Position numbers and translations under genes: made by a program
NCBI GenBank assembly: GCA_019420505.1
Contig: JAHZHC010000027.1
Span: 120,484-184,483 of the forward strand
Length of the DNA: 64,000 nt
Direction of reading: 5' to 3'
From: Ruminococcus sp.
GTDB taxonomy: Bacteria > Bacillota > Clostridia > Oscillospirales > Ruminococcaceae
Notes under the pieces: model-generated
What the model was told of the DNA's origin: nothing
What the model saw: the letters and a program-made list of their open reading frames with translations, nothing else
Database searches by the model: none
Part shown: positions 7,101 through 17,109 of the stretch, one piece after another
How positions within the stretch are numbered: the first letter of the stretch is position 1
Layout of the letters: each line of letters starts with the position of its first letter

Positions 7101-7760
7101 ATGAAAAGAATAATATCAATAGTTATGATGTTTGTTGTTCCGTTTTGCCTTTCAGCCTGCGGAATTAACAATTCACAGAATGGGAGTGCGTCTGATTCTG
7201 TCACTAAACAAATTAAAACGCCGGATATTTCTGAGAAAGCGGAGTCTTCACATTCGGAAACGAACCATGACAGCGCCGGAAAAGTTTCCAAAACACTGGT
7301 TGTTTATTTTTCCTGCACGGGTAATACGAAATCTGTTTCGGAAAAAATTGCTCAACTGACGGAAGCAGATTTATATGAAATTGTTCCTGAAAGACCTTAT
7401 ACTGATGATGACCTTGATTATAACAATGATGACTGCCGTGCAAATAAAGAAATGAACGACGATTCTGCACGTCCTGAGATTGGCAGTGAAGAAATCGATT
7501 TATCCGGTTATGATACGGTTTACATTGGTTATCCGATTTGGTGGGGCACTATGCCGAAAATCATTAATACTTTCCTTGATTTTTATGATCTTTCCGGCAA
7601 AATTATTATGCCTTTCTGTACATCGGGAAGCAGCGGCATTGCCCAATCGGTATCGGATATTAAGAATGAGGAACCTGATGCCGATGTCAGGGAGGGACTT
7701 CGTGCAAGCGGAGCATCTGACCATAATATTGCGGCTTGGATCAATGATAATAAATTTTAA
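7101..7760 (+). CDS. Flavodoxin-domain lipoprotein
   Basis: The 219-residue product begins with a lipoprotein signal peptide (MKRIISIVMMF..., lipobox LSAC at about 17-20), so it should be anchored on the outer face of the membrane. From about residue 70 it is a flavodoxin-like domain: KTLVVYFSCTGNTKSV is the FMN phosphate loop, and YDTVYIGYPIWWGTMP is the usual second flavin-binding strand and loop. PFCTSGSSGI is typical of this flavodoxin subgroup. It likely binds FMN and takes part in quinone or other redox reactions outside the cytoplasm. It starts after GGGAGTGATCTGTT and is followed 17 bases later by the cupin gene, so the three genes to 8918 form an operon. Confidence 0.82.
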   Translation: MKRIISIVMMFVVPFCLSACGINNSQNGSASDSVTKQIKTPDISEKAESSHSETNHDSAGKVSKTLVVYFSCTGNTKSVSEKIAQLTEADLYEIVPERPYTDDDLDYNNDDCRANKEMNDDSARPEIGSEEIDLSGYDTVYIGYPIWWGTMPKIINTFLDFYDLSGKIIMPFCTSGSSGIAQSVSDIKNEEPDADVREGLRASGASDHNIAAWINDNKF

Positions 7761-7777
7761 TTAAGGAGGAATTATTT

Positions 7778-8218
7778 ATGAAATATTCAACCTATAAAGA
7801 ATTTGAAAAGGCAAATGTTTTCGGCAAAGGTGATTTAAATGAAGCTTTTTCTCAATATTTTATCGGTAATTCTTTTTTGAAGCCCTTAACAAATCCAAAA
7901 GAAACCGATGTTTTTCTTGCAAATGTAACCTTTGAACCAAGCTGCCGCAACAACTGGCATATTCATCATGCTAAAAGCGGCGGAGGACAGATTCTTATCT
8001 GCACAGCAGGCGAAGGATGGTATCAGGAGGAAGGTAAACCGCCGGTATCTTTAAGTTCGGGAATGGTTATAACAATTCCGCCGGAGGTCAAGCATTGGCA
8101 CGGAGCAAAGAAAGACAGCTGGTTTTCGCATATTGCTGTAGAAGTGCCGGGCGAAGCTGCATCAAATGAGTGGTGTGAGCCGGTAAGTGATGATGAATAC
8201 TGTAATTTGGAGGAATGA
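7778..8218 (+). CDS. Cupin-domain protein
   Basis: The 146-residue, leaderless protein is a single small beta-barrel of the cupin type. The first cupin motif is visible as NNWHIHHAKSGGGQILICTAGEG (residues near 65-85; two or three His and a later Gly-rich turn). The second appears as IPPEVKHWHGAKKDSWFSHIAVE. The His residues would hold a metal. The ribosome site is AAGGAGGAATTATTT. In many gut bacteria such cupins adjoin carboxymuconolactone-decarboxylase-like genes, as here (four bases to the next start). The role is probably in handling small aromatic or oxidised compounds, but the substrate cannot be read from sequence. Confidence 0.8.
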   Translation: MKYSTYKEFEKANVFGKGDLNEAFSQYFIGNSFLKPLTNPKETDVFLANVTFEPSCRNNWHIHHAKSGGGQILICTAGEGWYQEEGKPPVSLSSGMVITIPPEVKHWHGAKKDSWFSHIAVEVPGEAASNEWCEPVSDDEYCNLEE

Positions 8219-8222
8219 TAGA

Positions 8223-8918
8223 ATGAATGAAAAGCTTAAAGCATATGAAACTGACCCTGAATTTACAGAACGCTTTGAATATTTTGCTTTTAACCGGGTT
8301 ATAAACGAGGAAGGTCAAAATTTAGACGAACTTACACGATATATGGCTATTTTATCTGTACTTATCGGCTGTGGCGGTGCGGAAGCATATAAAGAAATGC
8401 TTCCAAAGGCGCTTGACGGCGGAATTACACCTATTATGGCAAAGGAAATCGTGTATCAGGCAACCGATTATTTAGGTTATGGAAGAATGCTGACGTTTTT
8501 GAATATTACCAATGAAATCCTTAAAGAGTGCGGTACAGAACTTCCGCTCGACGGTCAGTCTACCACTACAGTTGATAACAGGCTTGAAAAGGGTATTGAG
8601 GTACAGGCGGAAATATTCGGTGATCATATGAAAGAAGCATGGAAAAACGGACATATTAACCGATGGCTTGCGGAAAACTGCTTCGGAGATTATTACACCC
8701 GAAAAGGACTCACTCTTGCACAGCGTGAAATGATAACCTTTTGTTTTCTTATGGCACAAGGCGGTTGTGAACCCCAGCTTATTGCTCATTCAAAAGGCAA
8801 TATGAATCTGGGAAATGATAAAGATTTTCTCATTAAAGTTGTTTCACAATGTGTGCCATATATAGGCTATCCACGAAGTCTGAACGCCATTGCATGTATA
8901 AACAAGGCCGCAGAATAG
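8223..8918 (+). CDS. Carboxymuconolactone decarboxylase-family protein (two domains)
   Basis: ATG 8223 follows GGAGG (8209-8213) and overlaps nothing; the longer frame from 8187 lies inside the cupin gene and is not used. The 231-residue product has two CMD/AhpD-like helical domains. The first is around residues 30-95 (LSVLIGCGGAEAYKEMLPKAL... VYQATDYLGYGRM). The second is around 150-225 (LTLAQREMITFCFLMAQGGCEPQLIAHSKGN), with a C-x5-H arrangement instead of the CxxC of true AhpD peroxidases. The family includes gamma-carboxymuconolactone decarboxylase and peroxidase-like proteins. Given the flavodoxin and cupin partners, I infer a redox or detoxification role. Confidence 0.8.
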   Translation: MNEKLKAYETDPEFTERFEYFAFNRVINEEGQNLDELTRYMAILSVLIGCGGAEAYKEMLPKALDGGITPIMAKEIVYQATDYLGYGRMLTFLNITNEILKECGTELPLDGQSTTTVDNRLEKGIEVQAEIFGDHMKEAWKNGHINRWLAENCFGDYYTRKGLTLAQREMITFCFLMAQGGCEPQLIAHSKGNMNLGNDKDFLIKVVSQCVPYIGYPRSLNAIACINKAAE

Positions 8919-8938
8919 TTATAATCTTTGATTGGTAA

Positions 8939-8967
8939 CCTCCGTTTTTTAACGGAGGATATTTTAT
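8939..8967 (+). terminator. Terminator of the flavodoxin-cupin-CMD operon
   Basis: CCTCCGTT (8939-8946) pairs with AACGGAGG (8951-8958) and is followed by ATATTTTATTTTTTT. Between here and 9220 the sequence is extremely A/T-rich with no gene. Confidence 0.9.
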
Positions 8968-9220
8968 TTTTTTACGAAAATTTCTGTATTTCAGGTTGTA
9001 ATTATTTATGTTTTTACTTTACTTGTATTATGTATTTATTACATATTTTTTATATATTTATAAATAAATAATAATTTTATTTTACACAGCTGACAAGCAA
9101 TAAAATGGATAAAGTTCTAAAAAAGTCTAAAACATTTGGTTAAATTGTATAACGAGGAATCTAAAAATATAGTCAAATATACGAAAATTTTATTTGTATA
9201 TTTGATTTTTTTTATGCTTA

Positions 9221-9249
9221 TTGACAAGCTATTTTAACAGTGTTATACT
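9221..9249 (+). promoter_or_regulatory. Sigma-A promoter of the mannanase gene
   Basis: TTGACA (9221-9226) and TATACT (9244-9249) with a 17-bp spacer, about 130 bp ahead of the mannanase start, imply a leader RNA of about 120 bases. The leader is T-rich and I see no clear riboswitch or operator in it. Confidence 0.8.
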
Positions 9250-9377
9250 AAAAGTGTTGTTTTTTTGGTTATTTTTTAGTCATTTTATATATTTTCGTTT
9301 TTTCGCTGCTTTTCGAAAATATTAAAAGAAAAAATAACTGGTTCGTATGATAAATTTGGAAAAGGGGTTGAGTAGAA

Positions 9378-12300
9378 ATGAAGTTTTTGACGAAGAAGGT
9401 AGTTTCTTTAGCACTTTCAGCAGTTATGCTTGCAGGATTGATGCCATCAAGTGAAATATTTGCTAATGATAATAATACCTTAAGTGCTAAGGCGGCTTCT
9501 TCTGTTCCTGAAGGTTTTGTATATACTGACGGAACAAAATTTATGATGGACAGAAACACCTACTATTATGGTGGAACCAACTGTTATTATTTAACATATA
9601 AGTCCAAGTATGCGGTTGACAATGTATTGAACGACGCAAAGGATATGGGACTTAACGTTATCAGAATCTGGGGTAACCTTGACGTTGGTGCTAAAACTGA
9701 CGAAACACTAAAAGATGGTGTAACTCCTGTATTTGAAGGCAATAACGACAATAACCAGGGTGTTGGTACAAAGGACGGAGTTTATTTCCAGTATTGGGAT
9801 CCTGAGCTTAAAAAACCGGTAGTTAATGAAGGGGCTAACGGTTTAAGAAGATTGGACTACGTAATTAAAAAAGCAGAAGAAAATAACATGAAGCTTATAA
9901 TTACTTTCACAAACTATTGGGAAGCATTCGGCGGAATGGGTCAGTATGTGAAGTATTATGAGATGTCACAGGGAAAAACTCCTGACAATAATAAGCTTGA
10001 CGAAACTGGAGTTTGTGAGTTCTATACAAACGAAACAATTAAGCAGTGGTATAAGGATTATGTCAAAACGCTTGTAAATCACACAAACTATTATACAGGC
10101 GAAAAGCTTAAAGATTCTGAGGCAGTATTTGCATGGGAGCTTGCAAACGAACCAAGATGTACAATTGACGGAAACGGTTCGACTTTCTGCAACGACCATA
10201 TACTTTATAACTGGGTAAAGGAAATGTCAGCCTATGTTAAGAGCGTTGACCCTTATCATATGGTAACTGTCGGAGATGAAGGTTTCTATAACCTGGGCTA
10301 TCAGGAAGCAAATGCACAGAAGCTTCCTTCAGCTGCATATTCCGGTTATTACGGTGTTGATTTTGATAAACTGATGACGATTGACACTATCGACTTCGGT
10401 ACTCCTCATATGTACGTTGACCAGTGGGGATTTAAGGACGGCGATGATCTTGAATGGATCAAGAGACATGCTCAGTCAGCAGCTGCTGCCAACAAACCTG
10501 TAATTTTGGAGGAGTTTGGTCTTACTAACAAAGAATTAAGAGATGCAAAATATACAGACTGGCTTTCCATCATAACTGGGGATTATTATGAAGGAATTGA
10601 GTATCAGGGATTTAACTACTGGATGATTGCTTCATGGATTGATGAAACAGAACAGCCAGGCTTAGGCGACGGCAGACATTACTATGACGATTACGATCAG
10701 TATACTGTTTACGGTCCTGCTGAAGTTGACGCAAAGGTTGGATCTCCTAAAGCAAGACAGCTTTTAATTGACGCTGCTGCTAAAATGAATGCCAAAAATA
10801 TTAATAATACTGCTGAAATCAGTGCTGATACAATTGACAGAAGCAATTCAGTAAATGTAGTAGCAGACCTTTATGTAATGCTCGGACAATTTGAAGAGCT
10901 TAAATGCGACGGCAATTCAATGATAAAAGGTGCGGATTACGCAGTAAACGGAAATATTGTTACAATTAACAAGGATTATTTTAAAACACTTGAATTGGGT
11001 AAACATACATTCAAGTTTGTATTTACTGAGGGCAACAGTCCTGCAGCTGTAATTACCGTAACTGACAGCTCAATTATTGATCCTGAGTTATCTGCATATT
11101 CATTGAATATTGATAAGAGTCCTTTTGTTGTTGCAGATACTGATATTGTAATGACTTTGAATAATAATGAGTTCAGAGGAATAAGCAATGGAAAAACAGT
11201 TCTTTCAGAAGGAACAGATTATACAGTTTCAGGAAGCACTGTTACATTAAAAGCAGAATATCTCGCTTCACTTGCAACCGGTGAAACTGTTCTTGTATTT
11301 GATTTCTATGAGGGAAATGACAAGTCTCTTACTCTCAATGTAACAGACTCATCTACAAGAGTATGGACAGGAAGCGTTTCTCTTGGAAACTGGCAGAACA
11401 CTTTGACAGTAAACAAGAATCTTAAAGAATGGTTGTCAGGTAAGCTTCAGATTACACTGAAAAATGCAAGCGGCTGTCAGCTTCAGCTTAATTATCTGGA
11501 CAGCGATGGAACAGCTGTTAAAATTGTAGACTATACAAACGAATTTACTTCAGACAAATATGTATTTACATTATCTCAATCTGACTTTGACAAGCTCAGA
11601 ACATGCACCGGAATTACGATTAAAGGTAAAAATGCTACAGTTGTTGCTATAGACGTAATTGACGGAGTGAGAGATACAAACGTTAAACCTGATGATTCAT
11701 CTTCAATTGAAGATAGTTCATCTGTTGCAGACAGTTCTTCAAAGGAAGACAGTTCATCTGTTGCAGACAGTTCTTCAAAGGAAGACAGTTCTTCCGAAGT
11801 TGAGCCTGTTGGAGATGCACAGGAAGTAATGGCTATCGTAAATGACAGCCTTAATCCAAGTGTAAAATATTTCACAGGTTCAGAATCAAATGTAAGAGTT
11901 GATGATGATTTCATCAATAATAAGAGCGGCGCTGTAAAGCTTTCTCTTGCACTTCCTTTCACTGTTGATGATTTAAATTCTGATTATACAGTAAAGATCT
12001 ACGCTAAAGGTCAGGGAAGTCCTAAGACTTTCGTTGCCGACTCAAACGGCAGCTATTTTAACTCCAAATCTATCACAGAACAGAATTGGACAAAAATGAA
12101 AACGGATCCTGCAACAATTATTGTAAAGGGTTCACAATTTGCAAAAACCGGTACATACTATGCAGGTATTACTGCAAATGAATATATCAATTTCTATAAG
12201 ATTACTGTAACAAAATCACCAAGCAAGGAAGACGATTCTTCAAAACCTGATGATTCATCATTGGCAGAAGTAACCGGTACTCCTGAATTTAATTCAATTA

Positions 12301-14642
12301 ATCTTACACTTACAGGTATTATCGGGGCAAATGCATATTACACAGTTCCGACTGGTTATATAAACAATAACTATAAGGTTGAGGCTGTATTCTCTGCAAA
12401 GAATTTTGATACTCTCAGAGTACCTCTTGATAAGAGAAATACAAAGACAATCAATGGAGTAAAATCATATACATTTACTCTTCCTGTAAAGTCCTGTGAT
12501 ATGTCAAAGAGATATACCGTTAAGCTTGTTGTAAGCACTTCCGGCGGTAAGGAAGTTGTGTCTACTGCGACATCTTCACTTAACTTAAATAATTATATCA
12601 GTTCACTTGCAAGCGTGGGTACTGCTGATGAAAAAGCCTTTGCAAAGGCAATGCAGACATACGGTTATTATTCACAGAAAATGTTTAACAGCGCAGACAG
12701 ACTGCCTTCAATAACATTAATAGATCTTAGTGATGTAACTTATAGAACTGTAAGAAGCCATGCATCAAAAACTATTGTTTTGGACGGCGATATTAAGGGC
12801 GATATTTTCGGAACTACATTATATCTTGATTCCGGAACAGGAATAAGAAGCTATGTAAGAAACCTTTCAGGTGTAAACACAGATAACCTTTACATGCAGT
12901 ATACCGTAAACGGAAAATCCAAGAGAGTTAAAGCTGTATACTCAGAATCACAAAAGGCTTATTATGGAGAAATTTCTGATATTGCGGCAAACAGACTTTC
13001 AACAATTTATGATATCTGTTTCTGCGAAGGAAGTACACCAATTACAAATACCATTCAGTATGGTGCATACTCTTACATTTATGCAACATTAAGATCTTCT
13101 GCTTCTGCTGATGAACAGAATCTTGCTAAAGCATTGTATAAGTATTCTGTAGCGGCTGAAAAGCTTATTCCGCCGACAGAGGAGCCGGATTATAATCTTG
13201 ATACAACTGTAACAGATTCAACAAGAGAAAATTTCGGCGATTATGTTGGTGTGATTCCTAATGTTGATATAAACGGAACAATGCTTTATTCACAGGATGA
13301 CCTGACTAAGGAATTCGGAAGCTTTGGAAACCTTTATGACAAGTCGCTATATGATAACGGCAAGGGCTCAGATGTAGCTATTGCGTTCTGCGGATGGAAC
13401 CTTGCAAACTATATTGAAGACCCGAATCTTGCATATAAAATGAACTTCTTCACTGAAGGCGGAGAATATGGCGCAAGAAGAATGACTTTCATTCCAACAT
13501 ATTTCCTTGACACATATGAAGAAGGAATTATGGTAAACGGAAAGAATACACTTACACCTGACCAGCAGGCTGAAATAATGGCAGAAGCGCTGAAAATGGG
13601 TGTAAGCCTTAACTACAGACTTCACATTGATCCGCAAAGATTTGCTCCTGAAGCAGGAAGCTACTCAAAGGTTGATACAAGCATTCCCGGTTCACAGTGG
13701 TGGAGAGGTGAATTTACAAAGGTTAACCCAATGGGTGATGACTATATTGCAATGATTGATCAGGGCTTTGAGTCACTTGAAAAGACTTTCCAACTCATTG
13801 GAAACACTAAGCTTTCTGAGCCTATCAGATTTGATATCGGTGCAGAGCTTATGACATCAATCAAGAACTATACTAAGGAATGGAACGAACTTGTTGAATA
13901 CTGTAAGGCAAAAAGAGACGCAAGTCCAGCTCTTAGAGATAATGTTATTATCGGATACAACTTCTGTCACCATATCGAGTATTTGATAGAGATTGAAAAT
14001 CACGATGATTATTTTGAGAGAATTAACGGAACAGGTATTACTTATAAAGAGAGACAGGATCTTCTCTTTGTAGACGATATGCCTGAAGAAAACAGACTTC
14101 TCCTTGGAGAATTCATTAAGAATCTTGATTCATTCTCAATTTCACAGTATATGCCTATGGATATCTTTAGTCCGGCAGACCTGAAGAGCACTAATATTGC
14201 AACAACTGCTGAAGATGTTCGTGACGCTCTTCTTACACATGAACAGAACTTCATCCAGAAGATTCTTATAGGAAAGCTTGGAATTGCTCCTGACGAAATC
14301 CCACCGCTTCACCTCGGAGAATACGGAATGGGTATTAAGGGTCTTACGGCTCCAAACGTTTGGGACAGAACAGCTTGGACAGATAACGAGCTTGCTACAT
14401 TGGAAGCACAGCGTAAACATATGGAAATTGCAATTAAGGGCCTTTTGATGTATATGCAGGATGAAAGATCTGTAGCAAAAACTCTTGCTCTCTGGATTTC
14501 AGGTGCACCTTATGACTTTATCAACTTCTATCCGGGCATGAATATCGGTGACGAAGGTCATGGATATCCGGGAGAAGAAGCATATAATGCTAAAGCAGCA
14601 CAGACACTTATTGATTACTGGCATGGTGCAACCATCAGTTAA
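9378..14642 (+). CDS. Secreted multidomain beta-mannanase (GH5-type) with a second GH113-like domain
   Basis: The product is 1754 residues with a signal peptide (cleavage near 29 or 39). Residues ~45-475 form a GH5 (mannanase-type) barrel with acid/base E258 in WELANEPRC and nucleophile E379 in LEEFG. Two X2-like immunoglobulin modules follow (~478-565, 566-655), then a beta domain (~657-765). A Ser/Asp/Glu linker (~767-808) leads to another beta domain, a second DSS linker (~951-965), and a duplicated beta-plus-helix unit (~966-1265). The last ~470 residues look like a second TIM-barrel enzyme: FIPTYFLD, NYRLHIDP, WWRGEF, DIGAEL (E1490), LHLGEYG (E1648), reminiscent of GH113 mannanases. No dockerin, SLH or LPXTG signal is visible, so it is probably released. 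It should cut beta-mannan outside the cell. Confidence 0.85.
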   Translation: MKFLTKKVVSLALSAVMLAGLMPSSEIFANDNNTLSAKAASSVPEGFVYTDGTKFMMDRNTYYYGGTNCYYLTYKSKYAVDNVLNDAKDMGLNVIRIWGNLDVGAKTDETLKDGVTPVFEGNNDNNQGVGTKDGVYFQYWDPELKKPVVNEGANGLRRLDYVIKKAEENNMKLIITFTNYWEAFGGMGQYVKYYEMSQGKTPDNNKLDETGVCEFYTNETIKQWYKDYVKTLVNHTNYYTGEKLKDSEAVFAWELANEPRCTIDGNGSTFCNDHILYNWVKEMSAYVKSVDPYHMVTVGDEGFYNLGYQEANAQKLPSAAYSGYYGVDFDKLMTIDTIDFGTPHMYVDQWGFKDGDDLEWIKRHAQSAAAANKPVILEEFGLTNKELRDAKYTDWLSIITGDYYEGIEYQGFNYWMIASWIDETEQPGLGDGRHYYDDYDQYTVYGPAEVDAKVGSPKARQLLIDAAAKMNAKNINNTAEISADTIDRSNSVNVVADLYVMLGQFEELKCDGNSMIKGADYAVNGNIVTINKDYFKTLELGKHTFKFVFTEGNSPAAVITVTDSSIIDPELSAYSLNIDKSPFVVADTDIVMTLNNNEFRGISNGKTVLSEGTDYTVSGSTVTLKAEYLASLATGETVLVFDFYEGNDKSLTLNVTDSSTRVWTGSVSLGNWQNTLTVNKNLKEWLSGKLQITLKNASGCQLQLNYLDSDGTAVKIVDYTNEFTSDKYVFTLSQSDFDKLRTCTGITIKGKNATVVAIDVIDGVRDTNVKPDDSSSIEDSSSVADSSSKEDSSSVADSSSKEDSSSEVEPVGDAQEVMAIVNDSLNPSVKYFTGSESNVRVDDDFINNKSGAVKLSLALPFTVDDLNSDYTVKIYAKGQGSPKTFVADSNGSYFNSKSITEQNWTKMKTDPATIIVKGSQFAKTGTYYAGITANEYINFYKITVTKSPSKEDDSSKPDDSSLAEVTGTPEFNSINLTLTGIIGANAYYTVPTGYINNNYKVEAVFSAKNFDTLRVPLDKRNTKTINGVKSYTFTLPVKSCDMSKRYTVKLVVSTSGGKEVVSTATSSLNLNNYISSLASVGTADEKAFAKAMQTYGYYSQKMFNSADRLPSITLIDLSDVTYRTVRSHASKTIVLDGDIKGDIFGTTLYLDSGTGIRSYVRNLSGVNTDNLYMQYTVNGKSKRVKAVYSESQKAYYGEISDIAANRLSTIYDICFCEGSTPITNTIQYGAYSYIYATLRSSASADEQNLAKALYKYSVAAEKLIPPTEEPDYNLDTTVTDSTRENFGDYVGVIPNVDINGTMLYSQDDLTKEFGSFGNLYDKSLYDNGKGSDVAIAFCGWNLANYIEDPNLAYKMNFFTEGGEYGARRMTFIPTYFLDTYEEGIMVNGKNTLTPDQQAEIMAEALKMGVSLNYRLHIDPQRFAPEAGSYSKVDTSIPGSQWWRGEFTKVNPMGDDYIAMIDQGFESLEKTFQLIGNTKLSEPIRFDIGAELMTSIKNYTKEWNELVEYCKAKRDASPALRDNVIIGYNFCHHIEYLIEIENHDDYFERINGTGITYKERQDLLFVDDMPEENRLLLGEFIKNLDSFSISQYMPMDIFSPADLKSTNIATTAEDVRDALLTHEQNFIQKILIGKLGIAPDEIPPLHLGEYGMGIKGLTAPNVWDRTAWTDNELATLEAQRKHMEIAIKGLLMYMQDERSVAKTLALWISGAPYDFINFYPGMNIGDEGHGYPGEEAYNAKAAQTLIDYWHGATIS

Positions 14643-14684
14643 TTAACTTAATATTGAAATTTCAGACATTAGTTTGATGTTTAA

Positions 14685-14726
14685 ATAACCCCTGATTCAT
14701 TATGAACCAGGGGTTATTGTATTTCT
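14685..14726. terminator. Bidirectional terminator between the mannanase and the minus-strand lipoprotein cluster
   Basis: AATAACCCCTGATTCAT pairs with ATGAACCAGGGGTTATT (one mismatch), with T-rich tracts on both sides. It can end the mannanase mRNA from the left and the minus-strand cluster from the right. Confidence 0.8.
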
Positions 14727-14776
14727 TATGTAATTTATGTTTTTCATTTTTGGTCACCTCAGACGGTATATTCCGT

Positions 14777-15973
14777 TTATTCTTCATTTTTGACAACCCA
14801 TTCTTTAACGTTATCATACATTAGTTTCTTTTCTCCATTTGCATTGATAAAATAATAATGATTGCCAATGACTTCACCTTCATTTAATAACTTATTTGCC
14901 GGGTGAGTGCTAAGATAATAAAACTCATTATTTCCTTTAAATGAAGCATAATCTCCTAACAATTCTTCCTGAGTATCCGTCCAGATATTTTTAACCTCTT
15001 TTGTTTCAGTATCAAGCTCAAAAAGCTTTGCTCCGAAAACGACCTCATTATCATAAGCACAGCGAACATAAATAATTTGTTTTCCATTGAATTCAATGCA
15101 TCGTGTGATATACCCTTTAGAATCTGAATATGTATAAAGCAATTCTTCTTCATTATTTTTTATGGAACGTCGATAATAATTTTCAGTTCCGCCCGAATAA
15201 TAAATATATTCATCATCTACATAAAACCAGCCACTGTATCCATTATGAACAGCGTCCTCATTTCTGCAGGATATTCCTGTATCAATTACCTCTTCGGGTT
15301 TGTCAAAATCAATATAGAATATCTCTTCTGTTTGTTTCAGAAAATGCACTTTATCAAAATAAAGTCTGTTTCCGCTTATGTAATATCTGTCTACACCTTC
15401 GGCAAGAGCATTTTTTTCTTTTGTTTTGGGATTGTAAATATATAAAGTGTAGTTTATGGTGTAACCGTCTTTATCATCAATAGATTTTCCAATTGCAACC
15501 TCTGAAGTAGGTTTTCTTTCTAAAAAAAACATTAATCCATCAGTAGTCATTGAAAAGTTATATAACCCCTCAACACCTTCGGGCGGGGTATAGATTGTTT
15601 CATAATCACCTGTATTTATATCCCACTTTACAATACTTAACTTGTTATCCGAATCTGCATGAACGCAATATAAATCTCCGTTATAAAAATTATAATGAGC
15701 AATTAGTCCTTTTACAGGCATTTGAATCTGCTTGTCTTTTAATGTGTCATATTCACAATAATAGTTAGTCACATAATCAGAAAAATATATGAAATCTCCT
15801 GAATTACCTACAACATCAGACATAAACATATTTGCTTCATTTTCTATAAATTCGTATTTATTTACAACTTTACTGCTATTATTTTTATTATTTAAATAAA
15901 AAATCAAAAACGCCGTAATGGAAATAATTACGAGAAGTCCTGAAATCAGTGTTATTTTTGTTTGTTTTGTCAT
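14777..15973 (-). CDS. Membrane-anchored propeller-like protein (DUF5050-like), function unknown
   Basis: The 398-residue product has one N-terminal membrane segment (about 8-28, ISGLLVIISITAFLIFYL) and then an all-beta extracellular region. Repeated pieces such as GDFIYFSDYV, NGDLYCVHAD, TDGLMFFLER, GNRLYFDK and DEYIYYSGGT have the spacing of blades in the DUF5050-type beta-propeller, a fold often used for cell-surface binding. No catalytic motif is seen. The ribosome site is GAAAGGG. It is the last gene of a minus-strand group with the lipoproteins at 15991 and 17281, 17 bases downstream of the former, so I infer co-transcription. Confidence 0.6.
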   Translation of the reverse strand: MTKQTKITLISGLLVIISITAFLIFYLNNKNNSSKVVNKYEFIENEANMFMSDVVGNSGDFIYFSDYVTNYYCEYDTLKDKQIQMPVKGLIAHYNFYNGDLYCVHADSDNKLSIVKWDINTGDYETIYTPPEGVEGLYNFSMTTDGLMFFLERKPTSEVAIGKSIDDKDGYTINYTLYIYNPKTKEKNALAEGVDRYYISGNRLYFDKVHFLKQTEEIFYIDFDKPEEVIDTGISCRNEDAVHNGYSGWFYVDDEYIYYSGGTENYYRRSIKNNEEELLYTYSDSKGYITRCIEFNGKQIIYVRCAYDNEVVFGAKLFELDTETKEVKNIWTDTQEELLGDYASFKGNNEFYYLSTHPANKLLNEGEVIGNHYYFINANGEKKLMYDNVKEWVVKNEE

Positions 15974-15990
15974 ACTTAAACCCTTTCAAA

Positions 15991-17109
15991 TCACCCCGGG
16001 AAAAAGACTTCAATTTCTCCGGTAACACAGTCAACAGTTACATAGTTAAATGAATAGTATACTTCCTTGTCTTCTTCACTATCTGATACGAAATACCATT
16101 TAGGCGTGCATTTTGTTGTTTTAGTGCCGTCAAATCCATCCTCCCTTGTTGCATCTAATATAGTTCCTCTCGGTTCATACCATAGCTTCACATCATCAAA
16201 TTCCATACTTACATTTGACGCAAGTTCTTCCTCAAGAATATCACATGCGCCTTTAAATGAAATCATTTTGTCTATTGGTTCAGATTTGACAGGAGTGTAA
16301 CCATTACAACTAATAAATAAGTGAAGATTTAATTTTGAGTCATACAAAAATTTAACGTTTAAACTCATTGTCATCAATGCATTATTGCCTTCAAATATAT
16401 CTCTATTAGAATATATAGGAGATATGCACTGAATCCCTACATTTTTAAACGTAGGTTGCATACTAATCTCATAGTATGTTTCGTCATTATAATCCATAAT
16501 AAATAAATCCATGGGATTACTTATAATATCTCCTCCGATAAGACTGTATATTTGCTCAGATAATTTAACAGATTTATCTATTACAGCTTGATACTTTTTA
16601 TTAAGTTTATCGGTATTTATTCGATATAAGTTTTCAATTTTCTTAATATTCATTAAATCTAAATCTATGTGATTTAATGCATACATTGAGCAAAAATATG
16701 GTTCTGAAAACTGATTTATACTAATTCTTTCCTTATCACTTTCAATAGAACACCTAAAATCTTGGGTCATTTTCATAACACCATTTTTAATATCAAAAAT
16801 CTCAGCAAGTTGGGAAGTCTTTTGTTTTAACCATTTAGTATCCTTATCTGCATTGACATATTTAAGTTCAAGGTCGCAAACTTCCTCAGGTTGGTTTATG
16901 ATAACCGAGGACTTATCAGGCAGTTTAAATTTTGTATATTTGGTTTCAAAAGCCTCGTCAAAATCATCAAGTATATGTTCAACGGAAACTTTGTCATTTT
17001 CTGAATTCAAATCAACATTATGATTGTTGCCTTGTATATTGTCAGGTGTCTGAGAACAGGAAGATAAGCATATTGATATTAGATAAATAATAATTAGTTG
17101 TTTTTTCAT
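15991..17109 (-). CDS. Lipoprotein of unknown function, paralogue of the next gene
   Basis: The 372-residue product begins with a lipoprotein signal (IYLISICLSSC, lipid Cys near residue 18). I do not recognise a named domain. It is clearly related to the 17281-18447 product. Both carry PEEVCDLELKY/PEKLYELTMKY after a PNN/PDK lead, a FKGACDILEEELASNV/LKEAMNILEQELADNV segment followed by a DD.(K/S)L.Y strand, and a final PKWYFV/PYWCFY...VD strand. The shared C-terminal block suggests a small ligand- or peptide-binding domain. It should sit on the outer face of the membrane. Confidence 0.6.
   Translation of the reverse strand: MKKQLIIIYLISICLSSCSQTPDNIQGNNHNVDLNSENDKVSVEHILDDFDEAFETKYTKFKLPDKSSVIINQPEEVCDLELKYVNADKDTKWLKQKTSQLAEIFDIKNGVMKMTQDFRCSIESDKERISINQFSEPYFCSMYALNHIDLDLMNIKKIENLYRINTDKLNKKYQAVIDKSVKLSEQIYSLIGGDIISNPMDLFIMDYNDETYYEISMQPTFKNVGIQCISPIYSNRDIFEGNNALMTMSLNVKFLYDSKLNLHLFISCNGYTPVKSEPIDKMISFKGACDILEEELASNVSMEFDDVKLWYEPRGTILDATREDGFDGTKTTKCTPKWYFVSDSEEDKEVYYSFNYVTVDCVTGEIEVFFPG

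Noticed and set aside
11576..11962. Antisense frame over the Ser/Asp linker of the mannanase
   Set aside because: It is low-complexity and complementary to a repetitive linker; a shadow of the real gene.
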